From NCBI GenBank assembly GCA_019787685.1, contig JAHNUO010000002.1, positions 62,001 to 126,000 of the forward strand: a stretch of DNA of 64,000 nucleotides, written 5' to 3'. This DNA is from Chiua virens (taxonomy: Eukaryota; Basidiomycota; Agaricomycetes; Boletales; Boletaceae). The notes beneath the pieces were generated by a model. It saw nothing but the letters and a program-made list of their open reading frames with translations, was not told the origin of the DNA and made no database searches. The position numbers were made by a program, and so were the translations under genes. This document shows positions 46,675 through 58,424 of the stretch, one piece after another (position 1 is the stretch's first letter; each line of letters begins with the position of its first letter).

Positions 46675-47585
46675 GGATGGGGTTCTGGCGATATGGAAAT
46701 GGGGCTCTAACTATCACGAGACCGCAGATTTTCTGACAATCCCTTATAATACATTCTGAAGAAAGCTAAATTATATAATGGTAAAAAGGTCTTATTATTA
46801 CTTTGCAACAGTAGGTCTGGTGAAGAATAAGTATCAAACAGTCAGTAATGACACACATCATGGGATTTGGTAATGGCCGGCAATGTTGACCAGTCTGGTA
46901 CAGCTTTATATATTCTTTATAACAGTAGGCTGAGTGCATAACAAATGTCAGACTGTCAGTGAAGATACCAATTATACAGTTTACATATTCCTCATAATGG
47001 TAGCTACAGTTGAAAACAAGTGTCGGACAGTTAGAAAAGACATACTACTATCACACAAGTCAGTAAAGGGCAAGGCCAATTAATTTGAGGGTAGTCGAAA
47101 ATGTGTACCAAACATATCTTTACTAAGCAAAGATATCGATGCTTGCAACATTCCCAACCCGAGTCCAACACACATTTCTGGCCAACTTTTTCATTCATGC
47201 TCGAGCTTTATCAATAGTACCACTCCGATGGCATTCTCAAATAAGTGTCAGGAAGGTGAAAGTGGGTCAGATATGCACATATAGGAAGACTTTCGAACAA
47301 TCAACCAGGTGGTGACAGTGAATAATTACCTGTAGCATGATTATGGCAGGCAAAGTGGATCATCCCGGGAGTAACAGCAACTGAAGGAAACATTTTCACG
47401 TCATCATCATTTTGATTGACCAAACAAATGATGGCAAATAGATAACCAGATTATTCTGCTTTGTGATTTCGAATAGCCTAGTACAACGTTTGAATCGGAC
47501 CCAAACGAGTTTAACTACTACTAGAAATATGGCACTTCTTCAGTGACTTTGCCACAGACTTTTGGGCAGAATTATCTTGTTCAAT
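46675..47585. other. A/T-rich spacer with diverged repeats
   Basis: No coding sequence. Diverged copies of a motif built around CAGTAG and AAGTxTCAGACTGTCAG occur near 46808, 46926 and 46998, with a weaker one near 47240. Base composition is more A/T-rich than the flanks. It may be the remains of a repetitive element. Confidence 0.45.
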
Positions 47586-49032
47586 TCAAAAAGAAAAGGT
47601 GGGCCCGAGTGCTGACCTGCCATGGCAGCTCTCATTATTGCCATGTGTGAAGCGAAGTAACTGAGGGACTTGCCTGTTCCACCATAACAGAAGTTTGTCA
47701 ACAAAATTTTTGTCCTCTTCAGTCTTGGTTTCTTTGAACCACTCCACTATGGCTTCATAGAACTCATGGGTGTCAAATACACCATCGACGATCGCCCAAG
47801 AACCTGCAGAGGACAGGGTGAAGCGAACCTGCAATGCAGTCAGTAATCCATTAGCATCAAATCCGGTATTAATTATGTTAACGGTGGGCGACCAATTTAC
47901 CTGGCAAGCCACATAGGCAATGGCATGTGGCTGAACTGTTTGCATACCTATGAGTTTGGCCACGTTTGACCGTGTCCGTCTATCACCTCGGCGATGTTTC
48001 TTTCCAGCGGTTGGCTCAAGACCCTCATCGTCCAATGCGGAAGATGGAGAAATAAAGATGGCTTTGAAGGCCCGGAGTGGAGAATCAATGATGATACCTA
48101 CATTTGTGTGCAGAACATGCCTTGACTAAAATTTCGTTCTTAAACAGTCTGCTGTCAAGATTGGCAGGGTCTGACTGACCACCAGCATACAGGGAGGCTG
48201 GCCAAGATTGCGTGGTGATGAGAAAGTCGGGATGGAAGTCATGAATATTCTGCTGGTGACTGTTGGAATACATAGCCTTGTCAATTGAAATGTTTATGGT
48301 GCAGAGTTCACTCACATGGGAATGTTCCAGTCATAGTCAACTGGACACAGAAAACTTCCTGTCGCATCATTGTAGAACCCTCTCCCGCTCTTGTCTTCAG
48401 CGCTGAGGGGAGGGTCAGGCTTTGGTGTCTGCTGCATGAGCCAGTTCACAACAAATACTTTAAGCCTGTGGGTATCATCAGTGCGGCCAGTGTCAGCACC
48501 TCATTCGAGCTGCATTTACATCAGTCCTATTGCACAAAGTCCAAGGGAATAAATTTCTGACCTGTAGTAGAGCATTGCCAAGTTCTGTCTGAGGGATGTC
48601 ACGGATAGAGGGAATCCACCGCATAAGTTCCTTGTAAGATTTGTACAAACAGTTTTCCCTTGGGTGTGCTGTCAATCACACTGATAAGAAACTAAATGTA
48701 AAACAAAATGCACGCATCTGTGTGATTCACAATGTTCACGTTGGCAACATGGGCTCATCGGTCTGCCTCCGCCAACATGTTGTTGACACTGTTGTGGAGA
48801 GACACAAGGCGTCTGATGAGTTGTCCTTTATAATGAAAACTTTGAACACTACCAAAAAAAAGGTCAGGTCAACGGGCACACAGAACAATTGCAAGATACT
48901 CTGCAATTCAGATCTGTACTGGAGGTTGCGAGTATTCAGGCTATGGTCTTGCAAAGCGATAAGACGTGCCACTTGTTGCATCAAAAGAGTAGTATCAATG
49001 GTCTGGGACAGGGAGTCATCTGCACTTGACAT
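47586..49032 (-). pseudogene. DUF6698-family protein, transposon-associated, probably broken
   Basis: The family end RSNVAKLIGMQTVQPHAIAY, VACQ, then VRFTLSSAGSWAIVDGVFD and a WWNR motif is diagnostic for DUF6698, a repeated Agaricomycete family of unknown role. Upstream exons give DPPLSAEDKSGRGFYNDATG, LCPVDYDWNIPM and HDFHPDFLITTQSWPASLYA, and before them LMRWIPSIRDIPQTELGNAL. Between the last two blocks lies an in-frame TGA (48503-48501) that would be CGA (Arg) before C-to-T change. The N-terminal coiled-coil start (MSSADDSLSQTIDTTLLMQQ) is followed by an unresolved frame change near 48.9 kb. Probably inactive. Confidence 0.6.
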
Positions 49033-49140
49033 TGTTCAGGGCGAGATGAAGATAACAGTCTAAGAGTGGAGGTCAATGATGCACAACAATGTTCTCAAGA
49101 TATTTAAGAACGTATTTACTGGACAAATTTCATTATCTGC

Positions 49141-49500
49141 GAGAACGCCATGCACACATTGGATGACCATGGCCGTTGAGCCTCTCCACCTGAAATGGAA
49201 GGAGCTGTGTTAGCGTCGCTTCCGGGCTGCGCCACACACATGGCATGGCCATGGCCATACCAATGTTTTCTTGATGTACTGAAATAGAAGGACATCTGCC
49301 AGACAGCGCCACCAAATGACACGGCCATGGCAATACCGAAGGCTTCCGCTTGTCTCAAAACATTGCATGACTGTGGCCATCACAGTGCCTTCTTGATGTA
49401 CTATAGTGGAAGGGCGCCTGAATTGCTGCCGGGCAACACTGCCGGGCAATGCCACCAGATAACACAGCCATGGGTATACCAGAGCCTCCTCTTGTTGTCT
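49141..49500. repeat. Imperfect short direct repeats
   Basis: Two motifs recur. TTCTTGATGTACT occurs at 49268-49280 and 49390-49402. A GCCACCA-AT-ACAC-GCCATGG block occurs at 49308 and 49451. CATGGCCATGG-type palindromes lie nearby. Spacing is 122 and 143 bases, so the copies have diverged by indels. There is no gene in 49.06-49.66 kb apart from these. Confidence 0.45.
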
Positions 49501-49661
49501 GAAAACAGAAGAAATCAGGTGTTTGGTGACAGGCCCTAACCAGTGAAGCGACTGAATAGAATTCAAAATTTTCCAGTACATTGAACACAATAAATCCCTA
49601 CCTTTTCATTCCCGAGGTCTACTCACAGTGCACACCCTCCGTCCCCCACCTTTCATCGTTA

Positions 49662-50515
49662 TGGCTAGGGCTTCCAACAGAAGGGATCTGCCTGAGGAGG
49701 TAGAGAAAATGGTTTTTTTGTTAGCGAGTAGAAAGCCGCATGAACTGGCTAAGTACTCACGGGTAGCTCGTCGTGTACAAGAATGGTAAGGGCTCCTAAC
49801 TGTGTCTTACATGAAGCTGAAATTCTTCCTGCATAAGGATGGAGCCTATCCTTTACAAAAAAATCAGTATCTCTTCTCAAGCCAATGCGAAAAGTCTTCT
49901 ACTTTCGCTCGCTATGGGATCGAAGACAGTCCTATGCCTGCAAATCGGCACGTCTGTCTCCCCTGACATTGTTGCAATGCTCCTCCAACGTTGCCCTCAT
50001 CTGATCAACTTCGCTATACATGGGAAATGTAACAGCCTTCGTCAATTCTACATCATCCTCGACGCGCTCAATAATCTCACAGACCTGAGGTACCTCTCAG
50101 TCAATCCTGCTCTGTTTTTTCAAACAGGCATCATGCATCTTCCTGACATGCCTGCCTTCCATCATGTTACACATCTGGATCTGACTATTGACTCAGCTTG
50201 GGAGATACTGTAGTTACTACTGGGCTTCAGTATTTCAATCGCTTGACACACTTGTCAATGACCCAGAGAATGAGTGGTATGGCTACTCACTGCTTACTGG
50301 CACTCCTCCAACGTCAATCGTTGAAGGTGATTTTGCTGTGGGTGGATGAAATTGAAGGTCAACCCAAGGTGATCAAGTATCTGCTGAAACGGAGGTTAGA
50401 TGACCCAAGAATAGTTCTGTTTTGCCAGTCAATGAAGTCAGGTGGCAGTTTCTGGCTGCGTGCAGAGTGCGTGATTGCCTGGCGCAAGGAGAACGACAGT
50501 ATGTATCATCCATGA
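49662..50515 (+). pseudogene. F-box-like/LRR-type protein with frame break
   Basis: Exon 1 (49662-49785) reads LPEEVEKMVFLLASRKPHEL and AKYSRVARRVQEW, an F-box-like start. It splices to MEPILYKKISISSQANAKSL at 49838. The following leucine-rich stretch (MLLQRCPHLINFAIHG, FHHVTHLDLTIDSAWE) is typical of expanded Agaricomycete F-box families. At about 50213 the frame shifts by one base, after which NRLTHLSMTQRMSG and AECVIAWRKEND continue. An intron cannot explain it, as the only GT-AG there would be about 21 bases. Either a young pseudogene or an assembly error. Confidence 0.5.
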
Positions 50516-50767
50516 TACTTTTGAAATGAGACTAACCTTCGTAGTCACTACAGTAAAGCGTCCTACAGGGTTAGAGGGTATAACTTCACGTAGCGCTGCT
50601 CCGAAGGTCTATTAGTGATGTGACAAGTTTTGTGTTGTACATACTTTGGTAGATGGATCTAGATATGCATTTGGTGCTTGAAAGAGAAATCAGTGTTAAG
50701 TATTTAAGTACATGGCGTAAAACTTACGATCCAGACTCTGGGTCGGTTTAAGGTGCATATCTGAGGT

Positions 50768-50920
50768 GCTTCAAAGAGTCTTCAACCCCACCGTCGCTCG
50801 ATTTGAGATGGCAATGGGGTGACCCTATGGACACATAGTCCAAAAGCATTATCTGTGCGACACGAAATCAACACAGAGAGATCAATGATCTTTGAGCGGT
50901 GCAAAGCCAACTCGGTATGA
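50768..50920 (+). repeat. Dispersed approx. 140 bp repeat, copy R1
   Basis: Contains CTATGGACACATAGTCCAAA, with the small stem TGGAC/GTCCA, followed by a GTGCAAAGCCAACTC block. The order of conserved blocks matches R2 at 54.3 kb in the same orientation. Confidence 0.7.
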
Positions 50921-51329
50921 GCTGATGATCCGTGGGATGAGGAGGTGTAGGAAGTGTTGGCGCAAGGTCTTCAAGTTGAGGGTGGCCAGGAGTGCCAGTA
51001 TGGGTGCATGAGAGACCATGTCAATGATCCGGAAGGCGTCAATCTTGAGGGAGGGCTGTAACGAGACAGTGGGATTTGCGACACGAGGTAATGAGCAAGT
51101 GTCATGAGAGGAAATGGGCATGACGTCGCGGGAACCATCATGATGAGTTCTTTCATGGCAGATGTGAAATGGCACCTGTCGTTTTCAGACTCAAATACTA
51201 CCTCCGACACTTTGTGTGCCACTTAATTGCAAGTGTCATTGAGTGCTGCAGTCTGAATGTCATATCATGCCCCTCAGTGCTCAGTCTGAATCTCATAGTC
51301 CCTCCCTTACCTCGTCAGTCGATTCAGCA

Positions 51330-52180
51330 ATGTCATCTTCCTTACCCAGCCCACAGGAAGATGACCCTGTCCTTGTGCCTTCGCAATTGAAGTCCTCCAA
51401 CAAGTTCCCATCCCGGACCTCCCACAGTCATTTCAATCAGCTCAATCAACCCTTTCCCAATCCCTTTCCTCCCAATCGCTATCCTGAGATAACACCTCCC
51501 TCTTCTCCTCCTGACAATCGTCAAAAGAAACGGCTTCCATCTCATTCCTCATCCAATCTGAAGTGACAATACCATTACCACCCTTACATCCCCAGGGGAA
51601 AAGGACCTGTCCCCCCTGCACTGCACTATGCAGCACAATCACTGGGGATAATGTCCCCCACCGATGTAACACTTGATGAAGTAGAGCAGGTACGTTGCAT
51701 TGCACGGGCCTGTTAACTAGCTCACATCCAAATAGGAGAAAGAAAGGTTTATTCAGGCCCTTTCTGCCATGCCCGAAACCATTTTGATGTCAGCACTTGA
51801 AGCCAAATGGGCGGATTATGAGTGCATTGCCCTACGGCTTGCACTCGCGAAGGCAGAAATAAGATCCTCGGAGAAGCATATGGTCTTTTTGGCCAGTATG
51901 CATGACCAGCATGAAGGCGCCCACACTGCTAGTGGGGCATGCCTTGATATATTTCATCAAGTCCTCAATCCCCATGGTAAAGAAGATGTTGAAGATAGTA
52001 AGCAATTTTACAAGGACACTCACACATTGGCGGTTTCTGAGGTACACATGGGTCAAATACAGGACGTGATTGGTCTATGACTTTCAGATCTGTTTGAAAG
52101 GAGGCAGTGTTGAGCAACATGTATCCCATGGTTCGGAGGATTCAGACTTGAGTGGATTTAGCAATTTGGAGGATGTTTGA
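51330..52180 (+). pseudogene. Unknown protein with in-frame TGA
   Basis: The reading frame starts MSSSLPSPQEDDPVLVPSQL and runs through a Pro/Ser-rich stretch to TGA at 51564-51566. It then continues in the same frame (YIPRGKGPVPPALHYAAQSL) to DEVEQ, a good GTACGT donor. Exon 2 starts at about 51737: EKERFIQALSAMPETILMSA, then KWADYECIALRLALAKAE, a helical segment. A final exon probably reads SHGSEDSDLSGFSNLEDV to TGA at 52178-52180, but its join is not fixed. The continuity across TGA suggests a former CGA or TGG codon. No family is recognised; such genes often sit beside DUF6532 genes in this class. Confidence 0.45.
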
Positions 52181-52360
52181 CTCGTCTGAGGGATTTAAAG
52201 GGGATACATTACCACTATCCTCACCTGTGGTGTCCCCTCTGTTGTAATCTTACTTTCTATTCCAAATCAAGTTTGTGTATGCCTATTGGTGTATGTTTTC
52301 ATTTTATCTTAATGCCATGTACTGAATGGGATTGTTCGACTTACACTGACACTGATCACG

Positions 52361-53892
52361 ATGGCGCACACCACCTCCCAGGTACGTATGTTACGCGTCA
52401 CTGCGCACCAATGTGTATAAAGTATTGTTCAGTATTACTATCAGTATCCATCAGACCCATCACCAGACATTCCAGCCAGTAGTGGAAACACAAACCATGA
52501 TGTTGACCTCCAGGATCCCACCCTCGAGCCACAGCTTGCAACCGCTTCCAACATCAATGCCGATATCGAATTGACAGGTGATGGGATTGAATGGTTCCCA
52601 GCCCCCCGGGATCCGATTCAAGCCCATGCCAACCGTATTGTCGCCCCCAAAAATCCCATCCATACCCATGCACACACGGGACCTAGTGAATGGGATCTCC
52701 AGTATACTCAGTCTATTGCCCATCAAATCCCCCCTGTTTATTATCGTCCTGAGCTTCCCATTCACTATGCTCAATCTGCTCACCTTGTTTCCCCCCCATT
52801 CACTTTCACACTAAACCTGTCGCCCACCATCCAATTAACTATCCTGTTCATTACACTTGTGCAACCTTGAGCCCTGTTGCCCCTGGGAATCCTGCACCCA
52901 TCAATGTCAACAATGATGAACAGGGCAATGATATAAACCCTACCATCACATCTTCATCCATTACCCCTGCCATTCCAAGTAAAAAGTGGGTGAGTCGTCG
53001 AAACATTTCAACCTGGCAATATATTAACAAATTAAGCAAGAAATACGAAATACGTACCGTCCAGGCTTACGGTGGCAGCGACGACGACGACAGTGGTGGT
53101 GACAATAATGGCGGCAGCAAGGCACCTGCTGAGCTGCCTGTTGTGAACCTTTCCCCCACTGCTATTCAGCTGATGTATAACCACATCAAAAACTACATCT
53201 GAGAAAGAATGGTCAGGGTGGAGGCAGTGATGACGGATAGTGGGCGAAACAACGAAATTACAGACGCCATGAACAACGCAAAACAAACCATCTTGGGTAC
53301 CTCCAAGGCACAGCTCACGTCTGCAACTACAAAGAAAGTGCACAAGGAGGCTGTCCGGCCGACCAGTGAAATTCTCCAGAAATGGAAGAATTATGTGGAG
53401 CTGCACGTCAACTCCACTCTCAGCCTGCGAAAAAGGCTTGAGTGGGGGGAAGCTAGCTGCCCACCAGAAGAAGCCATTGCTTACCAGTCTGCGAGGGCAA
53501 ATGAAATCATACAATCGCTGAACTACGACCACCTACGCAACGGACCCAATTCTCCCCTCTTTACCGTACCATTCTTTCAGGATATGGTGATCGAACATTT
53601 ATTTGTTCACTTACTGGAGTTATGGAGATATCTCGATCCTAACAACCCTTATCTGGCACTCGACAACCTCTTCGCACTGGGAGTAGCAGCGATCACTGCA
53701 GCGGTTGGAGAATATTCCAAAGGTCGGAGGGAGAAGCACGAGGTCATACCCACATTGTGGCGTATGGACTACATCAAGGCAAAGGATATGATCACAAGTC
53801 TGAGGCAAGATCAGACGGAGAACTTACATTTGAATGAGATCCAGGATTGGATCGTGCACCAAAGATTCATTGAACTTGAAGGAGCTAATTAA
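52361..53892 (+). pseudogene. DUF6532-family protein, broken
   Basis: Exon 1 (52361-52381) splices at 52445 into YPSDPSPDIPASSGNTNHDV and a Pro/Asn-rich region. Around 52790, at a run of seven C, the frame changes and then reads HPINYPVHYTCATLSPVAPG. After NLSPTAIQLMYNHIKNYI an in-frame TGA (53200-53202, probably from CGA) is followed without shift by ERMVRVEAVMTDSGRNNEIT and the DUF6532-like core (FFQDMVIEHLFVHLLELWRY, DNLFALGVAAITAAVGEYSK). The family is Agaricomycete-specific and of unknown function. Two independent breaks make it a pseudogene. Confidence 0.6.
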
Positions 53893-54326
53893 CATATCAA
53901 AAGAAGTATTAACACAATGGCAGCTTTACTTTGATGGAGTGCTTACACTTGATGGAGTGCACGAAGCGAGGTCCATGGGGTGACCCCAGCAGATAGAGGG
54001 ATATTGATGAGCTAAGGATGGAGTATGGTGGGGGAAGCACAATAACAAAGTGACTTTGATACTGTACTTACTTCAATGAAATAGATGAGGACAGGGTTGA
54101 AGGGGGAAAGCGCTTCCAAGTTCGACACAAGATCATCACAGAAAGATTCAAGCGGCACAAAGCCAGCTCAGCGAGGTCTGTGGTCCGAGGAAGGTGACCC
54201 TATTAGACACTGGGGCATTACATATCGACGACACTGGATAGTAATGAGTTTGATGGGGAGGAGTGCAGTAAAACTGTACCTACCTTTGAGGAAGTGAACG
54301 AGAAGGAGAAAGGGATCGAGGAGAAA
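53893..54326. other. Spacer with partial repeat copy
   Basis: A partial, diverged copy of the dispersed repeat is seen at about 54113-54177 (GCGGCACAAAGCCAGCTCAG). No gene. Confidence 0.5.
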
Positions 54327-54475
54327 GGGCTTCGAAGGGCCTTCAACCCCACTATTGCTCGATTCACGGTGGCGATGGGGTGGCCCTATGGACACAAAGT
54401 CCAAAAGCATTCTGTGCACGACACAAAGTCAATGCAAAGAGAGATCGAGTGGCGCAAAGCCAACTCAGTGAGGAT
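54327..54475 (+). repeat. Dispersed approx. 140 bp repeat, copy R2
   Basis: Order of blocks: GGGCCTTCAACCCCAC, then ATGGGGTGGCCCTATGG, TGGACACAAAGTCCAAAAGC with the 5-bp stem and 5-base loop, then GCGCAAAGCCAACTCAGTG. It faces copy R4 in inverted orientation across the multi-copy-family gene. Confidence 0.8.
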
Positions 54476-55139
54476 TCCGGGATGAGGGTGTGAGGGTGTG
54501 ATGAACGTTGTCCAGGTGCAGAGGCGTCGTGCGGAGACAATCTTGAGGAGTAACAGTAATCTGATCCAAGGGACAAGGTGGCGGCGGCGGTGTGGGAGTG
54601 GCAATCTCATCAACGATGGCGGTAGACGTCGGCCTTGAAGGGACCTTCCAGGATGGCAGACGTCAGTGGTTAGTACGAGCCTACGAGCCCTTATTGCTTA
54701 CAATTCAAGGGCACATCACTTACTGGGTGACCCACTTCAGCCTACTAAATCCCTTCTACAATGGGTCGTTCGGATATATCCAGAAGGTGGGATGGAGGAG
54801 GCAACGTGTGACCAGTGTGATTGATGATTGATGATCCATAATGCGGGAGTCAAGGATCTGTGGGTATACTGAGACGTTCCCAACACTTGTAGAAAACAAG
54901 CAACAACAACAACAAATAATGCATCCACATAGTCCACACGTCCATTGACAATAATTGAATCAGACAATAGACCCATCTCAACCTATATAGCTACTTGGTT
55001 TTAATTCAGATCTACACCTCCCACCCCCCACTTACATTCAAACCCTTCCTGATACTCTCTGCCTCGTTACCCCTCAAGACTGTTTTCGTGTGAAGCCTCT
55101 GCACCTGGACGATGTTCATCGCAGCCTCGCCCCCTCGTC
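54476..55139. other. Spacer inside the repeat-flanked block
   Basis: No supported coding exon or family match. Contains a run of ACA repeats near 54901. Confidence 0.4.
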
Positions 55140-55275
55140 CCAGAATCCTCACTGAGTTGGCTTTGCGCCGCTCGATCTCTCTTTGTGTTGACTTTGTGTC
55201 ATGCACAGAACGCTTTTGGACTTTGTGTCCATAGGGCCGCCCCATCACCAAGGGCCTTCAACCCCCCTGAGTCAC
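55140..55275 (-). repeat. Dispersed repeat, copy R3, rearranged
   Basis: Bases 55140-55246 are an inverted copy of the right part of R2, including GGACTTTGTGTCC. The next bases (AAGGGCCTTCAACCCCC) are the left end of R2 in forward orientation. So the left end has been inverted relative to the rest. Confidence 0.7.
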
Positions 55276-55462
55276 TCGATTTGCAGTTGAATTCGTGGTT
55301 GAAGCTCTTTCCGTTTGAAATCCTTCTTCCCACTACCTCATCACAGCACACAGATCTCGCACCTCTGGTAGATACAGCCTTAGACTCTTTGTCAATACTG
55401 GTACTGTACCTAATCCCTGGTCCATCAGCACGATCTTGACCCATATTCTAGCCATTACTGAT

Positions 55463-57553
55463 ATGACCTCGAAATTTGCTCCCCAAACTAGTGCTCATGA
55501 TGGTAAGTCTTCTCATACCTTATGTTCAGATCAAAACCCACGCAATCTACCAGCTACGTACAATTCCTTGGATGCCAAATCAATCGCCACCGGACATGAT
55601 GCAGCCACAACCGTCTACACCTCACCCAACATGACCTTCGTCCCCGAACCCCATAACAATGAAGAGGAACTGCAGGCTCGAGCAGATGGGTGATTTGGTA
55701 CAGCGGATTGTTTTCAATGGCCGCAGACATACAGTAAAGAATTTTGTTATGCTGTCTGCATCCGTTGCAAGGAGCACTACTCACCGCCCAACCCTTTGTT
55801 ATGGGTGTGGTATCGCCCCATGCCAGAAGACTTTGAACCTCTTCCTCACACTGCCTTTCAAGTTGGGAAGCTGAAGCAAGAAAAGGCAGTCGGCATCGTT
55901 TATTTGCATCAGATTGTGTCTGAGCGCCACCAGGCATGGAAGAACACCCGTGGTGACAAGCAGGACATTGCAAGTAGGATGATCCAGAGCCTGAAACACG
56001 ACACTATGTTGCTCCTCACTCACCCGCTTACATACCGTGATATCATTGTTTTCGTTGCCGAAGCCCAATGGTACTTCCTCGACATCATGGTGTTCATCAA
56101 CTACGTTACTTATGTTCAACCTCATATTGCCTACCCGTCTGGTCCCTCCCTTCCTGTCCGATCCCACTGGATGGGATGCTTCACGCAAGACATGAAAACC
56201 TGCGATGACCTGTTCCACGTGGGTGTACCAGTGTGGTTGATCTGTCCCTGCCTCTCAATCACTCCAGACACGAACATCGAGAAGCATGTCAGGTTCATGT
56301 TTCCTGACAATATCATCCATGGCATGTACGCCGAAGCTGGCAGATCCGTCCAACCCTTTGCAAACCTGTATCTCGGAAAAGGGGGCTTCAATTGTCACTT
56401 TCACACTCGGTGCGCCTATACACCTTCTTACAACCAGAAGCCCAGCATTTCAGATTTGTCCACCCCTCAGCTTTCCTTGCAAGCAGGTAAAATGCCCACT
56501 CAAGCTAAGTCCAGGAGAGCAGAGAAGAAGCAGAAGCACACTCAACCTGGACCCCAGTCAGATAGGTCATGTCAATGTCTACCAACATTATCGATACGGC
56601 GTGGGCTAACCTGCTGTGAAGCAATTTCCGCAGGTCGCAACAAGTGGGTAGAGCTGCAGGTGCCCGAGATGCTGCTAGCCTTCCAGGTTTGGGTCGATGC
56701 ATTGAAATGCATCGACAAAGACCTGTCCAGGGTGAAGAAAGGTTTGGTGGATCAGGGGTATCATGTTCCCAAACCACCTCTGCTTATCTCATCACTGTCC
56801 CCCGAACATCGCCAAGGCTTCATGATGAACTGGCTTGCGATTCGCACGCTGTGGATTAGTCGGCTCGATCACAGCCCCCTTGCTCGCTTCCCATCTCCCC
56901 AACAGTGGAGGGAGATTCTCAATGGTGTGCCCTTCAAGGAGGACATGGAAGGCACAGCCACAAGCAGCAAATCTAGTAAGCTGGCCATGCTGGAAGCGTT
57001 TGGGGAAGAATTCGCTGCCCTGACATCGCAAGGATCGAATCTTGCACCCAAGGAACAGGTGGAATGGCAGGGCAAATTAATTCCAATTGCCTCACTGACC
57101 AACCCCCCGACCCGTCTCATCAAAGCTATTTTATGGGAGTTGTATGAGACTGGCTGGCAATACGAGCTTTGTGCTCTCGACCAAGCTCTTAATCCTTGCC
57201 TCTGGGCTGAACATTGTTCTGAACGACTGAGCTTCATCTGCAGTATTTTCCCAGGCAGCTCTGGGCTCATGCTTTGGTCAGAGCCTCTGCCATCCAAAGC
57301 TAGCAATCATGGATTCATGGACAGTTTCTCTGACAACGAGCAGGTCCTCAATGCATTCTGTCTACTTCTCTCCACCTGGCCAGATGCTCACCCTTCTTTT
57401 TCGAACACCAATTTGATACTGGGATCAAAATATGTAGAAGTATACGAGGTCATGTCGTGGGTGTGTTTTTTTGACATCCAGATGTTTTATGATTACTTTG
57501 GTCATCCCCCTCTCCTTCCCCACTGGTTTCCCTTCGACTATCATGATGTATAA
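55463..57553 (+). pseudogene. Multi-copy Agaricomycete family protein of unknown function, one nonsense codon
   Basis: Exon 1 starts MTSKFAPQTSAHD and splices (GTAAGT at about 55503) to DQNPRNLPATYNSLDAKSIA. After NEEELQARADG comes TGA (55691-55693), and the same frame goes on FGTADCFQWPQTYSKEFCYA, VCIRCKEHYSPPNPLLWVWY for about 620 more codons. Blocks such as VGVPVWLICP, NKWVELQVPEMLLAFQVW, QQWREILNGVPF, LIKAILWELYETGWQYELCA and YDYFGHPPLLPHWFP recall a multi-copy family I have seen in Agaricomycetes, often near transposons, but cannot name. Only the TGA breaks it, most simply TGG to TGA. No catalytic motif is evident. Confidence 0.6.
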
Positions 57554-57944
57554 TTTTTAACAGTATGATGTATGATTATGATATAGCTTTCCCCCCAATT
57601 TATGCAATCCGTTTTCACTTGCAACATTGTGTGGTTAACCCTGGGATTTCAGCCCTACGCCATTAAATTAATGTAGTGTAACTTTGAATGTCTGCTTATT
57701 GACACCACGTGATGACAAAAACAAATAATTACAATTAGATTATGAAACGTAGACAGATACACGATGCATATTTGTCAATGACATTGATTCATCTTGGACC
57801 TAGCCATCATGCATCATGCATCCCAGACGGACGTTGACACTGCCGCCCACCTTCACCCCGCCTCATCGACATTGATCAATCACTCAAGCTTTCTCCTTGT
57901 CTGAATCCTTCTGCCTCAAGACCTGGCCTGAATTTTCTTGTTTC
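57554..57944. other. Spacer
   Basis: A/T-rich 3' flank of the preceding gene. No feature is supported. Confidence 0.5.
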
Positions 57945-58081
57945 TCAGAGTTGGCTTTGTGCCACTTGAAATCTCTTGTGTTGACTTTGCGTCGCACAGA
58001 GAATGCTTTTGGACTTTGTGTCCATAGGTCGCCCTGTCGCCTCGAATTGAGCGACAGTGGGGTTAAAGACCTTTTGAAGCA
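57945..58081 (-). repeat. Dispersed approx. 140 bp repeat, copy R4
   Basis: Reverse complement matches R2 along its length (CCTATGGACACAAAGTCCAA, GGCACAAAGCCAACTC). It lies about 520 bases before the Plavaka transposase start. Confidence 0.8.
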
Positions 58082-58424
58082 CTTTTGTCTAGGTTCAGTT
58101 TAAGGACTCAGAATCCCTCTCCTGGACCTCCGAATCGTTGTCAGACTTTCATCCCCTCCCAGGTGCGTGCTTTCCTTCATCGTCCTCTTCATCCTTCATC
58201 AGATTGGCGTGACTCTGAGCATTATTTTAGCCTTGTTTCTCCCATTGGCATCCATTCACCCGTTATGTCGACTCTCAGCTTGGATTGTGCTGGAATGTCG
58301 AGTGCTTTGATTCCAACGTGCTTTCAGCGTTTTCAGTGACATCACTATGACATCAGGACATGCAGTGAGTGGTTGCTCATTTGATTGCAACATGTTCTCA
58401 ATCCTTTCACAGACATCATTGCCT

